Of a stretch of 64,000 bases of DNA, positions 1 to 9,247 are shown in pieces. Position numbers and translations under genes: made by a program. The notes beneath the pieces were generated by a model, which ran no database searches, was not told where the DNA came from, and saw only the letters and a program-made list of their open reading frames with translations. The DNA is from JAOUJD01 sp963726405 (lineage in GTDB: Bacteria; Pseudomonadota; Gammaproteobacteria; Burkholderiales; Burkholderiaceae_F): assembly GCA_963726405.1 (NCBI GenBank), contig CAVSCF010000005.1:558001-622000 (forward strand), given 5' to 3'. The number at the start of each line of letters is the position of its first letter. Position 1 is the stretch's first letter.

Positions 1-158
1 CCGAGGACGTCGTCGCCCGCCGGCACGTACGCGTAGCCGAGCTCGATCGAGATGCCGCGCTTGATCTCCTCGGGCAGACGGTCGGTGTCGCGCCCGGTCA
101 GCCGCTTGATCAGCGACGTTTTCCCGTGGTCGATGTGACCGGCGGTTCCGATCAGCAT
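1..158 (-). CDS. selB: SelB, selenocysteine-specific elongation factor (N-terminus only)
   Basis: Partial: the gene runs off the left edge of the window, leaving about the first 52 residues. The visible protein opens with MLIGTAGHIDHGKTSLIKRL, the G1/P-loop (GHIDHGKTS) of a translational GTPase, followed by a TGRDTDRLPEEIKRGISIELG stretch in which the RGISIELG segment is the switch I region typical of SelB. SelB carries Sec-tRNA(Sec) to the ribosome at UGA codons followed by a SECIS hairpin. The ATG lies 7 bases after the selA stop, so selA and selB are almost certainly co-transcribed, and the operon carries its own UGA-containing client fdoG upstream. Identification is firm; the SECIS-binding winged-helix domains lie outside the window. 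Confidence 0.93.
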   Translation of the reverse strand, partial: MLIGTAGHIDHGKTSLIKRLTGRDTDRLPEEIKRGISIELGYAYVPAGDDVL

Positions 159-165
159 GCGGCGC

Positions 166-1609
166 TCACAGCGACTTCAGGTTGTCGATGAACGCCGGCT
201 CGTCGCGTGGCAGCAGGCAGCGCGCATCGAGCCACAGCGCATTGTCGGCAACGCGACCGATGACGGGAATCGGCAGCGCGCGCAGCCGCCGCTCGACCGA
301 CGCGATCACGCGCCCGCTCGCCTTGCCCACCGGACGGACGACCAGCGCGGCCGATGGCAGGCGCTCCTCGGGCATGCTGCCCGACCCGATCTGGCTGGCG
401 CAATCCTCGACCGCGACCGTGTAGCCCTCCCCCAGCGCGGCTCGCAGCGCACCGACGACTCGCGCGCAGGTCGCGCCGGCGTCCATCCGCGACCGCATCA
501 GCAGGGCCAGCGTCGGCAGACGCTCCGGCAAACGATGTCCGCTTGCGTAGATGCGCAGCGTCGCCTCGAGCGCGGCGAGCGTGAGCTTGGACACGCGAAG
601 GGCACGCTTCAGCGGATCCTTCTTGACCTTCGCGATGGCTTCCTTGCGCCCGACGATCAGGCCCGCCTGCGGACCGCCCAGCAGCTTGTCGCCGGAAAAC
701 GTGACGACGTCGGCGCCGGCCGCGAGCGACTGCTGGGGCAGCGGCTCGCGCGGCAGGCCGAACGCGGCGAGGTCGACCAGCGCGCCCGCCCCGAGATCAA
801 CCACATACGGCACGCCATGGGCATGCGCGATCTGCGCCAGCGTCGCATCGTCGACCACCGCGGTGAACCCGGTGATGGCGTAGTTCGACCAGTGCGCCTT
901 GACGATCAGGCCGGTGCGCGTCATTGCACGCGGCTTCATAGTCGCGCGCGTGCGTGCGATTGGTCGTGCCCACCTCGACCAACTTGCAGCCGGCCGCCTT
1001 CATGATGTCCGGCATGCGGAAGGCGCCGCCGATCTCGATCAGTTCGCCGCGCGAGATGATCGCTTCGCGGCGTGCGCCGAGCGCCTTGAGGGTGAGCACG
1101 ACCGCCGCGGCGTTGTTGTTGACCACGGTCGCCGCCTCGGCGCCGGTCAATTCACGCAGGAGCCCCTCGACGATGCTGTCGCGATCGCCGCGGCCGCCGG
1201 TCGCGACGTCGTATTCGAGCGCGGCGTACCCGCGCATCGCGGCGGCGACGGCGTCGATCGCTTCTTCGGAAAGCAGCGCGCGGCCAAGATTCGTGTGAAT
1301 CACCGTGCCGGTCAGGTTGAAGACCGGCGTCAGGCGGGGCGCGCGCAGTGCGATGAGCCGATGCTCCGCGTCCTGCGCCAGCGATTCGAGCGACGGGACT
1401 TCGGCGCCATCGCGGACGGCAGCGCGCGCCGCCTCAAGCGCGGCCTGCACGGCCCGCTTCGCCAGCGCAACGCCGTGCGCCTGCGCGGCCGCGGTGAGCG
1501 CGGGCGTCGACAGCAGGCGATCGACGGAGGGCAGACGGGACAGCGCAGCGAGGGAGTGGCTCTCACCTCGTCTTGGCTCACCCGCACCGGGCAGAGTCAA
1601 GTCGGTCAT
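166..1609 (-). CDS. selA: SelA, L-seryl-tRNA(Sec) selenium transferase, split by a +1 frameshift
   Basis: SelA is a PLP enzyme that converts Ser-tRNA(Sec) to Sec-tRNA(Sec) with selenophosphate. The N-terminal half (about residues 1-225, to VGTTNRTHARDYEAA) lies in one frame and the C-terminal half, from TGLIVKAHWSNY, in another. The PLP-lysine motif SGDKLLGGPQAG lies in the second part. The span is 3n+1 bases, so removing one base near position 928 restores a protein of about 480 residues, close to the family's usual 460-470. ATG is 2 bases beyond the fdhE stop. No slippery heptamer is evident, and a functional operon with a UGA-containing fdoG argues for an intact gene, so a sequencing or assembly insertion is the likeliest cause. 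True inactivation cannot be excluded. Confidence 0.88.
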
Positions 1610-1611
1610 GG

Positions 1612-2541
1612 CTAGGCGGTGCCGGGATGAAAGAGGAGGTTGGGCCCGGACCGCCCGTAGCCCTGCTCGTCGACGAGGACGTCGAGCGCGAGCGTGGCGA
1701 GATCGTCGGCGTTGGGCTCGACCCGGGGATCCTTGTCCTGATAAAAGATCTTCAGGTAGCTCTTGCACTCGTCGCAAGTCTCGGCGCGGATCGGCGACTC
1801 GGTCGCCTTTTCGTTTTCGCCGCGCGTGAGCGCGAGGTACTGCACTCCCTTGTCCGTGTCGCACGAGGTGCACTTGATGCGCGGCAGGTTCCACTCCGTC
1901 GCGCAGAGGGAACAGACCAGATAGCGGAGGTTCGCCTGCTGGCCGCCGATGCGAACGACGCTGGCGACCGGGCGTGAGGCGCACACGGGGCAGATTCCCG
2001 GCACGTCGCAGTGGTCCACCGCGGCGACGTCGAGCGACGCGGCGAGCCGCGCGAAGTAGACCTGCAGCGCGGCCCCCACGAAGGGAACGAGCGCGGCGTC
2101 GTCGTCCAGTGCGGTACCGGCCAGTACCCGGTCGGCGAGCGATTCGAGGTTCGGAACGTCGAGGGCGAGGAGTTGCTCCAGCGTCGCCGCAACGCCGTTC
2201 GCGGAATGCACCCGCACGGACTGGACGATGTCGTTCAGGTCATCGCGCCACGTCGCGGAGCGCTCGTGCGCCTGGGCGGACAGCGGCGGCATGCCGTAGT
2301 CGCGGCTGGCGGCAAGCGCGGCATCGGGCACGGGGCCGGCGCGCCGTGTCGCGAGGACCGACTGCTGCGCCCGTGCCACCTCGGCCATCAGTTGAAGATA
2401 CGCGCCCATCGGATGATCGGCCGCGAGCGTGGTGAACCGGTCGGCCCGGGCGCCGAACACGTCCGGACGCGTCGGCAGCACGACGCGCGGCGCGTTGGGC
2501 GCGCGGTCGGTGGTGCCGTCGGTGACGATGGGACTCGCCAC
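1612..2541 (-). CDS. fdhE: FdhE, formate dehydrogenase accessory protein
   Basis: 309 residues, the usual FdhE length. FdhE is a cytoplasmic rubredoxin-like maturation factor needed for activity of respiratory formate dehydrogenases. The C-terminal half carries four CXXC-type pairs (CPVCASRP, CSLCATEW, CTSCDT, CDECKSYLK) expected to bind iron. The start is GTG (MASPIVTDG) because an AGGAG ribosome-binding site lies about 8 bases upstream and no ATG is suitably placed. It sits between fdoI (88-base gap) and selA (2-base gap), which fits a single transcript for enzyme, maturation factor and selenocysteine synthesis. Confidence 0.93.
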   Translation of the reverse strand: MASPIVTDGTTDRAPNAPRVVLPTRPDVFGARADRFTTLAADHPMGAYLQLMAEVARAQQSVLATRRAGPVPDAALAASRDYGMPPLSAQAHERSATWRDDLNDIVQSVRVHSANGVAATLEQLLALDVPNLESLADRVLAGTALDDDAALVPFVGAALQVYFARLAASLDVAAVDHCDVPGICPVCASRPVASVVRIGGQQANLRYLVCSLCATEWNLPRIKCTSCDTDKGVQYLALTRGENEKATESPIRAETCDECKSYLKIFYQDKDPRVEPNADDLATLALDVLVDEQGYGRSGPNLLFHPGTA

Positions 2542-2628
2542 TTGTGTGTATCTCCTGCGAGGAAGAGGGGCTGAAGCGACAAGCGGCAGGGTCGCCCCTG
2601 CCGCTCGCCACGGTTGCCCGATTGTGGA

Positions 2629-3285
2629 CTACTTGTTGTGGCCCGTCACATGCTGGCCGGTCACCCGTTTGTACCAGAGCGGGTGATGGTGCTTCGCCCA
2701 GTTGTGGGAGACCGTACCCCGCGTCATCGCCCGCATCGACCCGCGCACCCAGAAGATGGCGGAGTAGATGTGCACGATGATGCCCAGCAGCAGCACGAAG
2801 AACGCGAGCATGTGGACGACGGCCGCGATCCGGATGACCGGGATCGCGAACATGCCGGCGAAGTACGGCCGCCACAGGATGATCCCGGAAACCAGCAGCA
2901 GGATCATCGTGACGATCATCGTCCAGAACAGCTGCTTCTGGCCGATGTTGTACTTGTCGATCGCCGGCAGGTTGTCGTCGCGGTTGTTCATCACGTCGAC
3001 AAGCCGCTTGTTCCACTCGCGGTCGTACGGCTGGATGATGTTGTCCTGCCAGTAGCGCACGGCCATGACGAAGAAGAAAGCGAACATCAGCACGCCGAGG
3101 AACGGGTGCAGGATGCGGGCCCAGGTGCCGCCGCCCAGCAGACCGGTCAGGAACCAGAATGCCGGATGGAAGAACGCCAGGCCCGACGCCGCGAGCAGGA
3201 TGAACAGGAGCGCGACGACCCAGTGGGTCAGGCGCTCGTTCGCGTTGTAGCGCGGTACCTCACCGCTTTTCATGACGACAGCCAT
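2629..3285 (-). CDS. fdoI: Formate dehydrogenase gamma subunit, cytochrome b556
   Basis: 218 residues with four hydrophobic membrane segments (about 22-40, 55-75, 115-135, 150-175). It belongs to the FdnI/FdoI di-heme b family, which takes electrons from the beta subunit and reduces quinone at the inner membrane. Candidate heme-ligand histidines are His21 (ERLTHWVV), one near the second segment (HPFLGVLMF) and two in the fourth segment (VHMLAFF and IIVHIYSA). It starts 3 bases after the fdoH stop, so translation is probably coupled. Whether the orthologue is FdnI or FdoI cannot be decided from sequence alone; the symbol is by family. Confidence 0.92.
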   Translation of the reverse strand: MAVVMKSGEVPRYNANERLTHWVVALLFILLAASGLAFFHPAFWFLTGLLGGGTWARILHPFLGVLMFAFFFVMAVRYWQDNIIQPYDREWNKRLVDVMNNRDDNLPAIDKYNIGQKQLFWTMIVTMILLLVSGIILWRPYFAGMFAIPVIRIAAVVHMLAFFVLLLGIIVHIYSAIFWVRGSMRAMTRGTVSHNWAKHHHPLWYKRVTGQHVTGHNK

Positions 3286-3288
3286 GGC

Positions 3289-4155
3289 TCAGCCTCCGTG
3301 CTTTGCGTCGTCCACTTCCTTCGGACCACGCGTGATGTAGTGGAAGAACGCGCCGAGGACAGCAACCCCGGCACCCAGCGCCAGTAACGGCTTGGCGATG
3401 CCCTTCCACAGGCTGACCCAGGGACTGATCTTGGGATCATTGGGCAGGTTGTGGTACAGCTCCGGCTTGTCCGCGTGCTGCAGCACGTACATGACGTGCG
3501 TGCCGCCGACCCCTTGCGGGTCGTACACGCCGGCATTCTGGAAGCCGCGCTCCTTCAGGTCGTTGACCCGCTTCGCGCCGCGAATGAGCATGTCCTCCTT
3601 GGCGCCGAACTGGATGGCCCCGGTGGGGCAGGTCTTCACGCACGCTGGCGCCAGGCCGACGTTCACGCGGTCCGAGCACAACGAGCACTTGTAGGCCTTG
3701 TTGTCCTTGGTACTGATGCGCGGAATGTTGAACGGGCAGCCGGCGATGCAGTAGCCGCAGCCGATGCAGTTCTCGGAAATGAAGTCGACGATGCCGTTGG
3801 CGTACTTGACGATGGCGCCCGGCGCGGGACAGGCCTTGAGGCAGCCCGGGTCCTCGCAGTGCATGCAGCCGTCCTTGCGGATCAGCCACTCCATCGACCC
3901 GTCGGCCTTCGAGATCTCCGAGAACCGCATGACGGTCCAGGATTGATCGGTAAGGTCGATCGGGTTGTCGTACACGCCGACGTTGGTGCCGATGTCGTCG
4001 CGCAGATCGTTCCACTGCATGCATGCGACCTGACAGGCCTTGCAGCCGATGCACTTGGAGATGTCGATCAGCTTCGCGACGGGGTCGGCCGCGCGCCGGA
4101 CCTGCGGCGCCGAGGTCGTGGTGGCGGAGCGATTCTGGATATCGAGCGATTGCAT
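3289..4155 (-). CDS. fdoH: Formate dehydrogenase beta subunit, four [4Fe-4S] ferredoxin
   Basis: 288 residues, typical for FdnH/FdoH. Four cysteine clusters can be read: CIGCKACQVAC (Cys35, 38, 41, 45), CMHCEDPGCLKAC, CIGCGYCIAGC and CSLCSDRVNVGLAPACVKTC. These ligate four [4Fe-4S] clusters that pass electrons from the catalytic subunit to the cytochrome b. A single C-terminal hydrophobic segment (about residues 255-273) anchors it with the cluster domain in the periplasm. There is no own signal peptide: it should be carried by the Tat signal of the alpha subunit. It lies 10 bases after fdoG and 3 bases before fdoI. Confidence 0.95.
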   Translation of the reverse strand: MQSLDIQNRSATTTSAPQVRRAADPVAKLIDISKCIGCKACQVACMQWNDLRDDIGTNVGVYDNPIDLTDQSWTVMRFSEISKADGSMEWLIRKDGCMHCEDPGCLKACPAPGAIVKYANGIVDFISENCIGCGYCIAGCPFNIPRISTKDNKAYKCSLCSDRVNVGLAPACVKTCPTGAIQFGAKEDMLIRGAKRVNDLKERGFQNAGVYDPQGVGGTHVMYVLQHADKPELYHNLPNDPKISPWVSLWKGIAKPLLALGAGVAVLGAFFHYITRGPKEVDDAKHGG

Positions 4156-4165
4156 AGTGTTCTCC

Positions 4166-7100
4166 CTACGCCTTCTCGATGTTGACCAGGAACGCCTTGA
4201 ACTCCGGCGTCTGCGAGTTCGCGTCCGCCACGTACGGCGTAAGGTTGTTCGCGAGGTAGCCGGTCTTGGCCACCCCGACGAAGCCCCAGTGGATCGGTAT
4301 GCCCACGGTGTAGACCTTCTTGCCGTTGCACTCGAGGTCGGCCACCCGCTTCGTCACCACCGCCGCCGCCTTGAGCTCACCGCGGTTGCTGCGCACCTTG
4401 ACCAGGTCGCCGTTCTTGATGCCCTTCTCCTTCGCGAGTGTTTCGCTGATCTCGACGAAGGGCGAAGGTTGCGTGATCGCGTTCGACTCGACGTTCTTGG
4501 TCCAGAAGTGGAAGTGCTCCGTCAGGCGGTATGTTGTCGCGGCGTACGGGAACTCGTCGGACTTGCCGAACGACTCCATGTCACCCTTGAAGACGCGCGC
4601 CGCCGGGTTGCTGACGACCTTCGGATGCAGCGGGTTGGTTCCGATCGGTGTTTCGAACGGCTCGTAGTGCTCGGGGAACGGCCCTTCGGCCATGGCCGGC
4701 GCGAACAGGCGCGCGACGCCCTCGCCGGTCATGATGAACGGACCCGCGCCCGAGTCGGGGCCGAGCGGCGGCGCGATGTCAGGGATGTCGACCCCCGACC
4801 ACGCCGTCCCGGTCCAGCGGATGCTGGGTCGGGTCGGATCCCACGGCTTGCCAGCCACGTCGGCGTTGGCGCGGTTGTACAGGACACGCCGGTTGGCCGG
4901 CCAGGCAAAGCCCCAAGTGAGGTTGTTGCCCATGTTGCCGGGGTCGGCGGTGTCCCGGCGCGCGGACAGGTTGCCCGCCTGCGGCCACACGCCCGAATAG
5001 ATCCAGTTGCCGCACGCGGTCGAACCGTCCGCCTGCAGCAATCCGAAGCCCGGCATCTGCTCGCCCGCCTTCACGAGGACCTTGGTCGGGTCCTTCGGGT
5101 CGACGACATCGGCGAGGGCACGGCCGTTGATCTCGCGCAGCATCTCTTCGGCCGTGGGCAGGTTGGGATTGCTGTAGCCCCACGTCAGCTTGAGGATCGG
5201 CTCCGGCACCTTGCCGCCGTCCTTGGCGTACATGGCGCGCAGCTTGGTGAACAGCGTGCCGATGATCTCGCGGTCGACCTTGCCTTCGCCCGGAGGCTCG
5301 GCGCCGGCCCAGTGCCACTGGATCACGCGGCCGGAGCTGGTGAACGTGCCCGGATCCTCCGCGAAGCAGCACGCCGGCAGGCGGATGACCTCGGTCTTGA
5401 TGTCCTCGGGCTTGACGTTGTTCTGCTCGCCGAAGTTCTTCCAGAACTCCGAGGTCTCGGTGCGCAGCGGTTCGATCACGACGAGGTACTTCAACTTCGA
5501 CATCGCGGCGCTGACCTTCTTCTTGTTGGGGAGCGCGGCGAGCGGGTTGAAGCCCTGGGCGATGAAGCCGTTGACCTTGCCCTGGTACATGCGCTCGAAG
5601 ATCGCGAGCACGTCGTACGCGCCATCCCGCTTGGGCAGGTAGTCGTACGCGAAGTCGTTTTCCTTCGTCGCCGCGTCGCCCCACCAGGCTTTCTGCTGGC
5701 TCGTGTGCCACTTGACGAAGTTCTGGCCGAAGTTCATCTGGTTGGGCCGCAGCGCCTTCGGCGTACGCGCGTCGACGTACTTCTGGCGCGTCTCGTCCGC
5801 CTCAGTCGGCGCCGACAGATAGCCCGGCAGCACCTCGGAATACGCGCACATGGTCGGTAATGCCCTGCACGTTGGCGTGGCCGCGCAGCGCGTTGATGCC
5901 GCCGCCCGGCCGGCCGACGTTGCCCAGCAGGAGCTGGATCATCGCCGCCGTGCGGATGTTCTCCGAGCCGTGCGAATGCTGCGTCCACCCCAGCGCGTAC
6001 ATGATCGTCATGACCTTGTCCGGCGTGGACGTCGATCCGATCATCTCGCACACCTTCAGGAACTTGTCCTTCGGCGTACCGCAGATCTTCTCGACCATCT
6101 CCGGCGTGTAGCGGCTGAAGTGCGCCTTCATCAGCTGGTACACGGAACGCGGGTGCTCGAGCGTCTCGTCGATCACCGCGTAGCCGTCCTTGCCCATCTC
6201 GTAGGCCCACGACGACTTGTCGTAGGCGCGCTTCTCGGCGTTGTAGCCGGAGAAGAGACCGTCCTCGTGCTTGTACTCCTCCCTGATCAGGAATGCGGCG
6301 TTGGTGTACGCATTGACGTACTCCTTGTGGATCTTTCCATTCGCAACGAGGTAATTGACGACGCCGCCAAGGAAGGCGATATCGGTGCCAACCCGAATCG
6401 GCGCGTAGAAGTCAGCGAGCGCGGCCGAGCGCGTGAAGCGCGGATCGACGACGATGAGCTTCGCCTTGCGATGCTCCATCGCTTCCGTGGCCCACTTGAA
6501 GCCGCAGGGATGTGCTTCGGCGGCATTGCCGCCCATGATGAGGATGAGGTCAGTGTTCTTGATGTCCACCCAGTGGTTGGTCATCGCACCTCTGCCGAAC
6601 GTCGGGCCCAGACTGGACACCGTCGGCGCGTGTCATATTCGTGCCTGGGTATCGAGCGCGACCATTCCCAGAGAGCGGGCCATCTTCACGGTCAGATAGC
6701 CCGATTCGTTGGCACTCGCGCTGGATACAAGCAGTCCCGTGGTGTTCCAGCGATTGACCGTCACGCCCTTGTCGTTCTTCTCGACGAAGTTCGCGTCGCG
6801 GTCCGCCTTCATGTGCTTGGCCACGCGCGTCAGCGCCTCGTCCCACGAAATGCGCTTCCATTCGTTGGTGCCGGGCTCGCGCACTTCCGGAAACTTGAGC
6901 CGGTTCGGCGAGTGGACCATGTCGAGCAACGCCGCGCCTTTCGGGCACAGCGTTCCGCGGTTGACCGGATGGTCCGGATCACCCTCGATGTGGATGATGC
7001 GCCGCTTGACGTTCTTGGCTCCGTCGCCCAGCGAATACATGATCACGCCGCAGCTGACCGAACAGTAAGGACACGTGTTGCGCGTTTCGATCGTCCGCGC

Positions 7101-7226
7101 AAGCTTGAAGGCACGCACATCCGCCATGGCGGCGCTCGGTGCTAGACCGAGCCCCACGACAGATGACGAGCCCAGGCCGGTCGCGCAAATTCGGAAGAAC
7201 TGGCGCCGGCTCATGGGTGCGTTCAT
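4166..7226 (-). CDS. fdoG: Formate dehydrogenase alpha subunit, selenocysteine and molybdopterin enzyme (with a +1 frameshift)
   Basis: Catalytic subunit oxidising formate to CO2 in the periplasm. The N-terminus has a Tat motif (SRRQFFRI), then a [4Fe-4S] motif (CPYCSVSCG with the later LCPKG). An in-frame TGA at 6633-6635 falls exactly at the catalytic position (QARI-Sec-HAPTVSSLGPTFGRG), making residue 198 selenocysteine. Molybdopterin-binding regions follow, and the C-terminus (IPIHWGFVG to PEFKAFLVN) matches the family end. A second interruption near 5852 is a single extra base: ANVQGITD is in one frame and MCAYSEVLPGYL in the next. The span is 3n+1; corrected, the protein is about 1019 residues, as expected for FdnG/FdoG. 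An annotation that treats TGA as stop would split it into three pieces. Confidence 0.95.
6606..6635 (-). promoter_or_regulatory. UGA selenocysteine codon and bacterial SECIS hairpin in fdoG
   Basis: The TGA (6633-6635, minus strand) is followed after 14 bases by a small hairpin at 6606-6618: stem GUCCA/UGGGC (with one G-U pair) closing a GUC loop. Bacterial SECIS elements have a short stem-loop 11-17 bases after the UGA with a bulged U and GU in the loop; the known fdnG element also has a GUC loop. Position, loop and the encoded protein context agree. Base pairing was judged by eye. Confidence 0.85.
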
Positions 7227-7337
7227 GAGCTAAATCCCCCTGGCAAAAATCGCCGTGCTGCTTTGACTGCGTTCGTGACTCGCGCGCGTGATGGATCGCA
7301 CGCAAGGGCCCCTTCTTGACGCCGTTATCCCTATGTG

Positions 7338-7353
7338 TGGTGCGGACATTGCT
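7338..7353 (+). promoter_or_regulatory. Candidate sigma-54 (-24/-12) promoter
   Basis: TGGTGCGGACATTGCT has GG and GC at the exact -24/-12 spacing and agrees with the RpoN consensus (TGGCACG-N4-TTGCT) at all but two positions of the -24 element. It lies about 100 bases before the DUF3455 lipoprotein start in the intergenic region divergent from fdoG. No enhancer-binding protein site was recognised, so this is tentative. Confidence 0.4.
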
Positions 7354-7452
7354 AGAGTTGCGGCGCGTGCAAAGCATAAGCTGACGGCGACGCATTCTCA
7401 ATATTGCACTGCGCGAAGATTCGCTCTTTCTGCAACTGAAGCAAATCGAACA

Positions 7453-8049
7453 ATGAGAGATTCACCGGCTCCGCTGCAGCACCTCCGCGCGCTCTCGCTC
7501 GTGTTCGGCGTCTTCCTGGCCGGATGCCAGACGATGTCGCCGCCGGCGCCACCGCCCGGCGCGGCAGGGCGCTCGGCGGTCGCTTCGCCGGACCTTGGCT
7601 TCTTCTCCAAGATCAAGGTGCCGAATGACCGCGAACCGGTTCTGAGGCTGACGGGCCGCGGCGTGCAGGTGTTCCGCTGCGAGAAGCGCGACGCTCAAGG
7701 CGTGTGGGTATTCCGGCAGCCCGACGCCGAGCTGCTCGACGGCGCGGGCAAGACGGTTGGCCGCCACGGCGCCAACTTCTCGTTCGAGCACGTCGATGGC
7801 AGCCGCTTGATCGCCACCATCGCAGCCAACGACGAGGCGCCCAAGCCCACCGACCTGCGGTGGCTGCTGATGACCACCAAGAGCTACGGCAGCGGCGCCT
7901 TCGAAGGCGTGACCCATGTGCAGCGCGTGAACACCGCGGGCGGGATGCCGCCCGCCACCTGTGACCTCGCTCACTCGGGGCGTGTCCTTCGGGTCGATTT
8001 CACTGCAGACTTTGTCTTCTATCGAGCCCGCGCCGCTTCGGCGCAATGA
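7453..8049 (+). CDS. DUF3455 family lipoprotein
   Basis: 198 residues. A lipoprotein signal peptide ends at the lipobox FLAGC (Cys25), so the mature protein should be lipid-anchored. The rest resembles DUF3455: an RLTGRGVQVFRCEK region, a GRHGANFSFEHVDGS region and a closing PPATCDLAHSGRVLRVDFTADFVFYR segment. The family's role is unknown. The internal ATG (MRDSPAP) is chosen over an earlier in-frame ATG because it places the signal peptide correctly. It is divergent from fdoG and followed by the rhodanese gene, whose start lies 33 bases after this stop, so the two are probably co-transcribed. Confidence 0.75.
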   Translation: MRDSPAPLQHLRALSLVFGVFLAGCQTMSPPAPPPGAAGRSAVASPDLGFFSKIKVPNDREPVLRLTGRGVQVFRCEKRDAQGVWVFRQPDAELLDGAGKTVGRHGANFSFEHVDGSRLIATIAANDEAPKPTDLRWLLMTTKSYGSGAFEGVTHVQRVNTAGGMPPATCDLAHSGRVLRVDFTADFVFYRARAASAQ

Positions 8050-8081
8050 CGGGCGCGAGTTTCACTGGGAGGCAAAGAGTG

Positions 8082-9065
8082 ATGAAGCGGTGGATGAGTG
8101 CCGCGGTCCTGCTATGCGGGATCGCGTCGTCGGCGTGGGCGCAGCCACAGATCGTCGACATCGATTACGTGAAGGCGGCGATCGCGCGCGGCGCGATGCT
8201 CTGGGACGCCCGCGATGCCGACGACTATGCGAAGGGGCATATCCCCGGAGCGGTGAACGTCGGCGATCCGACATTGACGCTGCGTGACAAGAACACCGAG
8301 GACTACCTTCCGACGGCCGCCATCGAGAAGACGCTGGGGAATGCGGGCATCGATCCGGCGCGAGAGATCGTGGTCTACGGCGACCGCGGTTTGCCGTCGA
8401 CCTACTTCGCCCAACTGACGCTGCGCTACTTCGGCGCCGGCAATGCGCGCGTGTTTCATGACGGCATCGACGCCTGGAAGGCCGCCGGACAGCCCCTGTC
8501 AACGACGCCGCCAAAGCCCAAGCCCGTGGCCTTGAAGCTCACGCCGCGCGCCGGCGTCATCTCGGAAAGCAAGGAGGTCATCGCGGCACTGAAGCGCACG
8601 GACGTCCAGTTCCTCGACGTGCGGACTCCCAAGGAATTCAAGGGCGAGGACATCCGTGCGATCCGCGGGGGGCATATCCCGGGGGCAATCAACATTCCGT
8701 TCGAGCAGAACTGGGCCGACCCGGACACCCGCAACAAGCTGCGCACCGGGGCGGTCAAGGACACCGTCGGACTTTCGCTCAAGCCGCGGGAGGCACTGGC
8801 CGCGGTCTACTCAAAGCTGGATCCCGCCAAGGAGACCATCGTCTACTGCCAGAGCGGCAACCGCGCCGCCCAGAGCGCCCTGGTGCTGGCCGACCTCGGG
8901 TTTCGAAACGTCAAGGTCTATGACGCGTCCTGGCTCGGGTATTCGAGCTGGCTCACGGCGCCCGCCGAGGACGAGGTCTGGACCAACTTCGGGTCGCTGC
9001 CGGTCGCCGTCCGGGGCCTGGAGAACCGCTTTGGTGAACTGGAGAAGCAGCGCGCGGCCAAGTGA
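8082..9065 (+). CDS. Exported tandem-rhodanese sulfurtransferase
   Basis: 327 residues with a Sec signal peptide (MKRWMSAAVLLCGIASSAWA, cleavage before QPQ). Two rhodanese domains follow. The first (about 25-145) has the fold motifs LWDARDADDYAKGHIPGAVN, but its active-site loop reads VVYGDRG and lacks the cysteine. The second (about 165-290) has FLDVRTPKEF, GGHIPGAINIP and an intact loop VYCQSGNRA with catalytic Cys. The pattern, an inactive plus an active domain, is that of thiosulfate:cyanide sulfurtransferases. Start at 8082 is preferred for its GGGAGG ribosome-binding site and the signal peptide. Sulfur donor and acceptor are unknown. Two hairpins follow the stop. Confidence 0.85.
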   Translation: MKRWMSAAVLLCGIASSAWAQPQIVDIDYVKAAIARGAMLWDARDADDYAKGHIPGAVNVGDPTLTLRDKNTEDYLPTAAIEKTLGNAGIDPAREIVVYGDRGLPSTYFAQLTLRYFGAGNARVFHDGIDAWKAAGQPLSTTPPKPKPVALKLTPRAGVISESKEVIAALKRTDVQFLDVRTPKEFKGEDIRAIRGGHIPGAINIPFEQNWADPDTRNKLRTGAVKDTVGLSLKPREALAAVYSKLDPAKETIVYCQSGNRAAQSALVLADLGFRNVKVYDASWLGYSSWLTAPAEDEVWTNFGSLPVAVRGLENRFGELEKQRAAK

Positions 9066-9074
9066 ACGCCTCCC

Positions 9075-9107
9075 GGCTCGCGATGCGCGAGCCGAACCCC
9101 GATTTTT
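9075..9107 (+). terminator. Rho-independent terminator after the rhodanese gene
   Basis: A perfect 8-base stem GGCTCGCG / CGCGAGCC with an ATG loop (9075-9093), followed at 9103-9107 by TTTTT. It begins 9 bases after the rhodanese stop. Confidence 0.7.
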
Positions 9108-9116
9108 GACCTCACC

Positions 9117-9138
9117 GGGCCGCTTCTGCGGCCCTTTT
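9117..9138 (+). terminator. Second terminator hairpin, in tandem
   Basis: GGGCCGC, loop TTCT, GCGGCCC, then TTTT (9117-9138). Together with the hairpin just upstream it insulates the rhodanese transcript from the DUF1801 gene. Confidence 0.75.
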
Positions 9139-9247
9139 GCTGGTCTTTGTCGCTCGCTGGAGCCCTTTACCTTCCCCGGGCCGGGCTTTCTATTGACGAA
9201 CGCGGTAAAATCGCTTGTTTAGCGCGTTGCATGCCGGAGGAAAAGAG

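Noticed and set aside
166..1609. Programmed frameshifting of selA
   Set aside because: No slippery heptamer, ribosome-binding site or pseudoknot was seen, and several unrelated genes have the same +1 fault.
4040..5860. Long plus-strand ORF of about 600 codons opposite fdoG
   Set aside because: It is an antisense frame of a high-GC gene; the minus-strand reading matches formate dehydrogenase throughout.
6633..6635. fdoG as a pseudogene because of an in-frame TGA
   Set aside because: TGA is at the catalytic selenocysteine position, has a SECIS-like hairpin downstream and selAB lie in the same operon.
9191..9216. Promoter TTGACG...TAAAAT before the DUF1801 gene
   Set aside because: The two elements are only about seven bases apart, which is far too short for a sigma-70 promoter.
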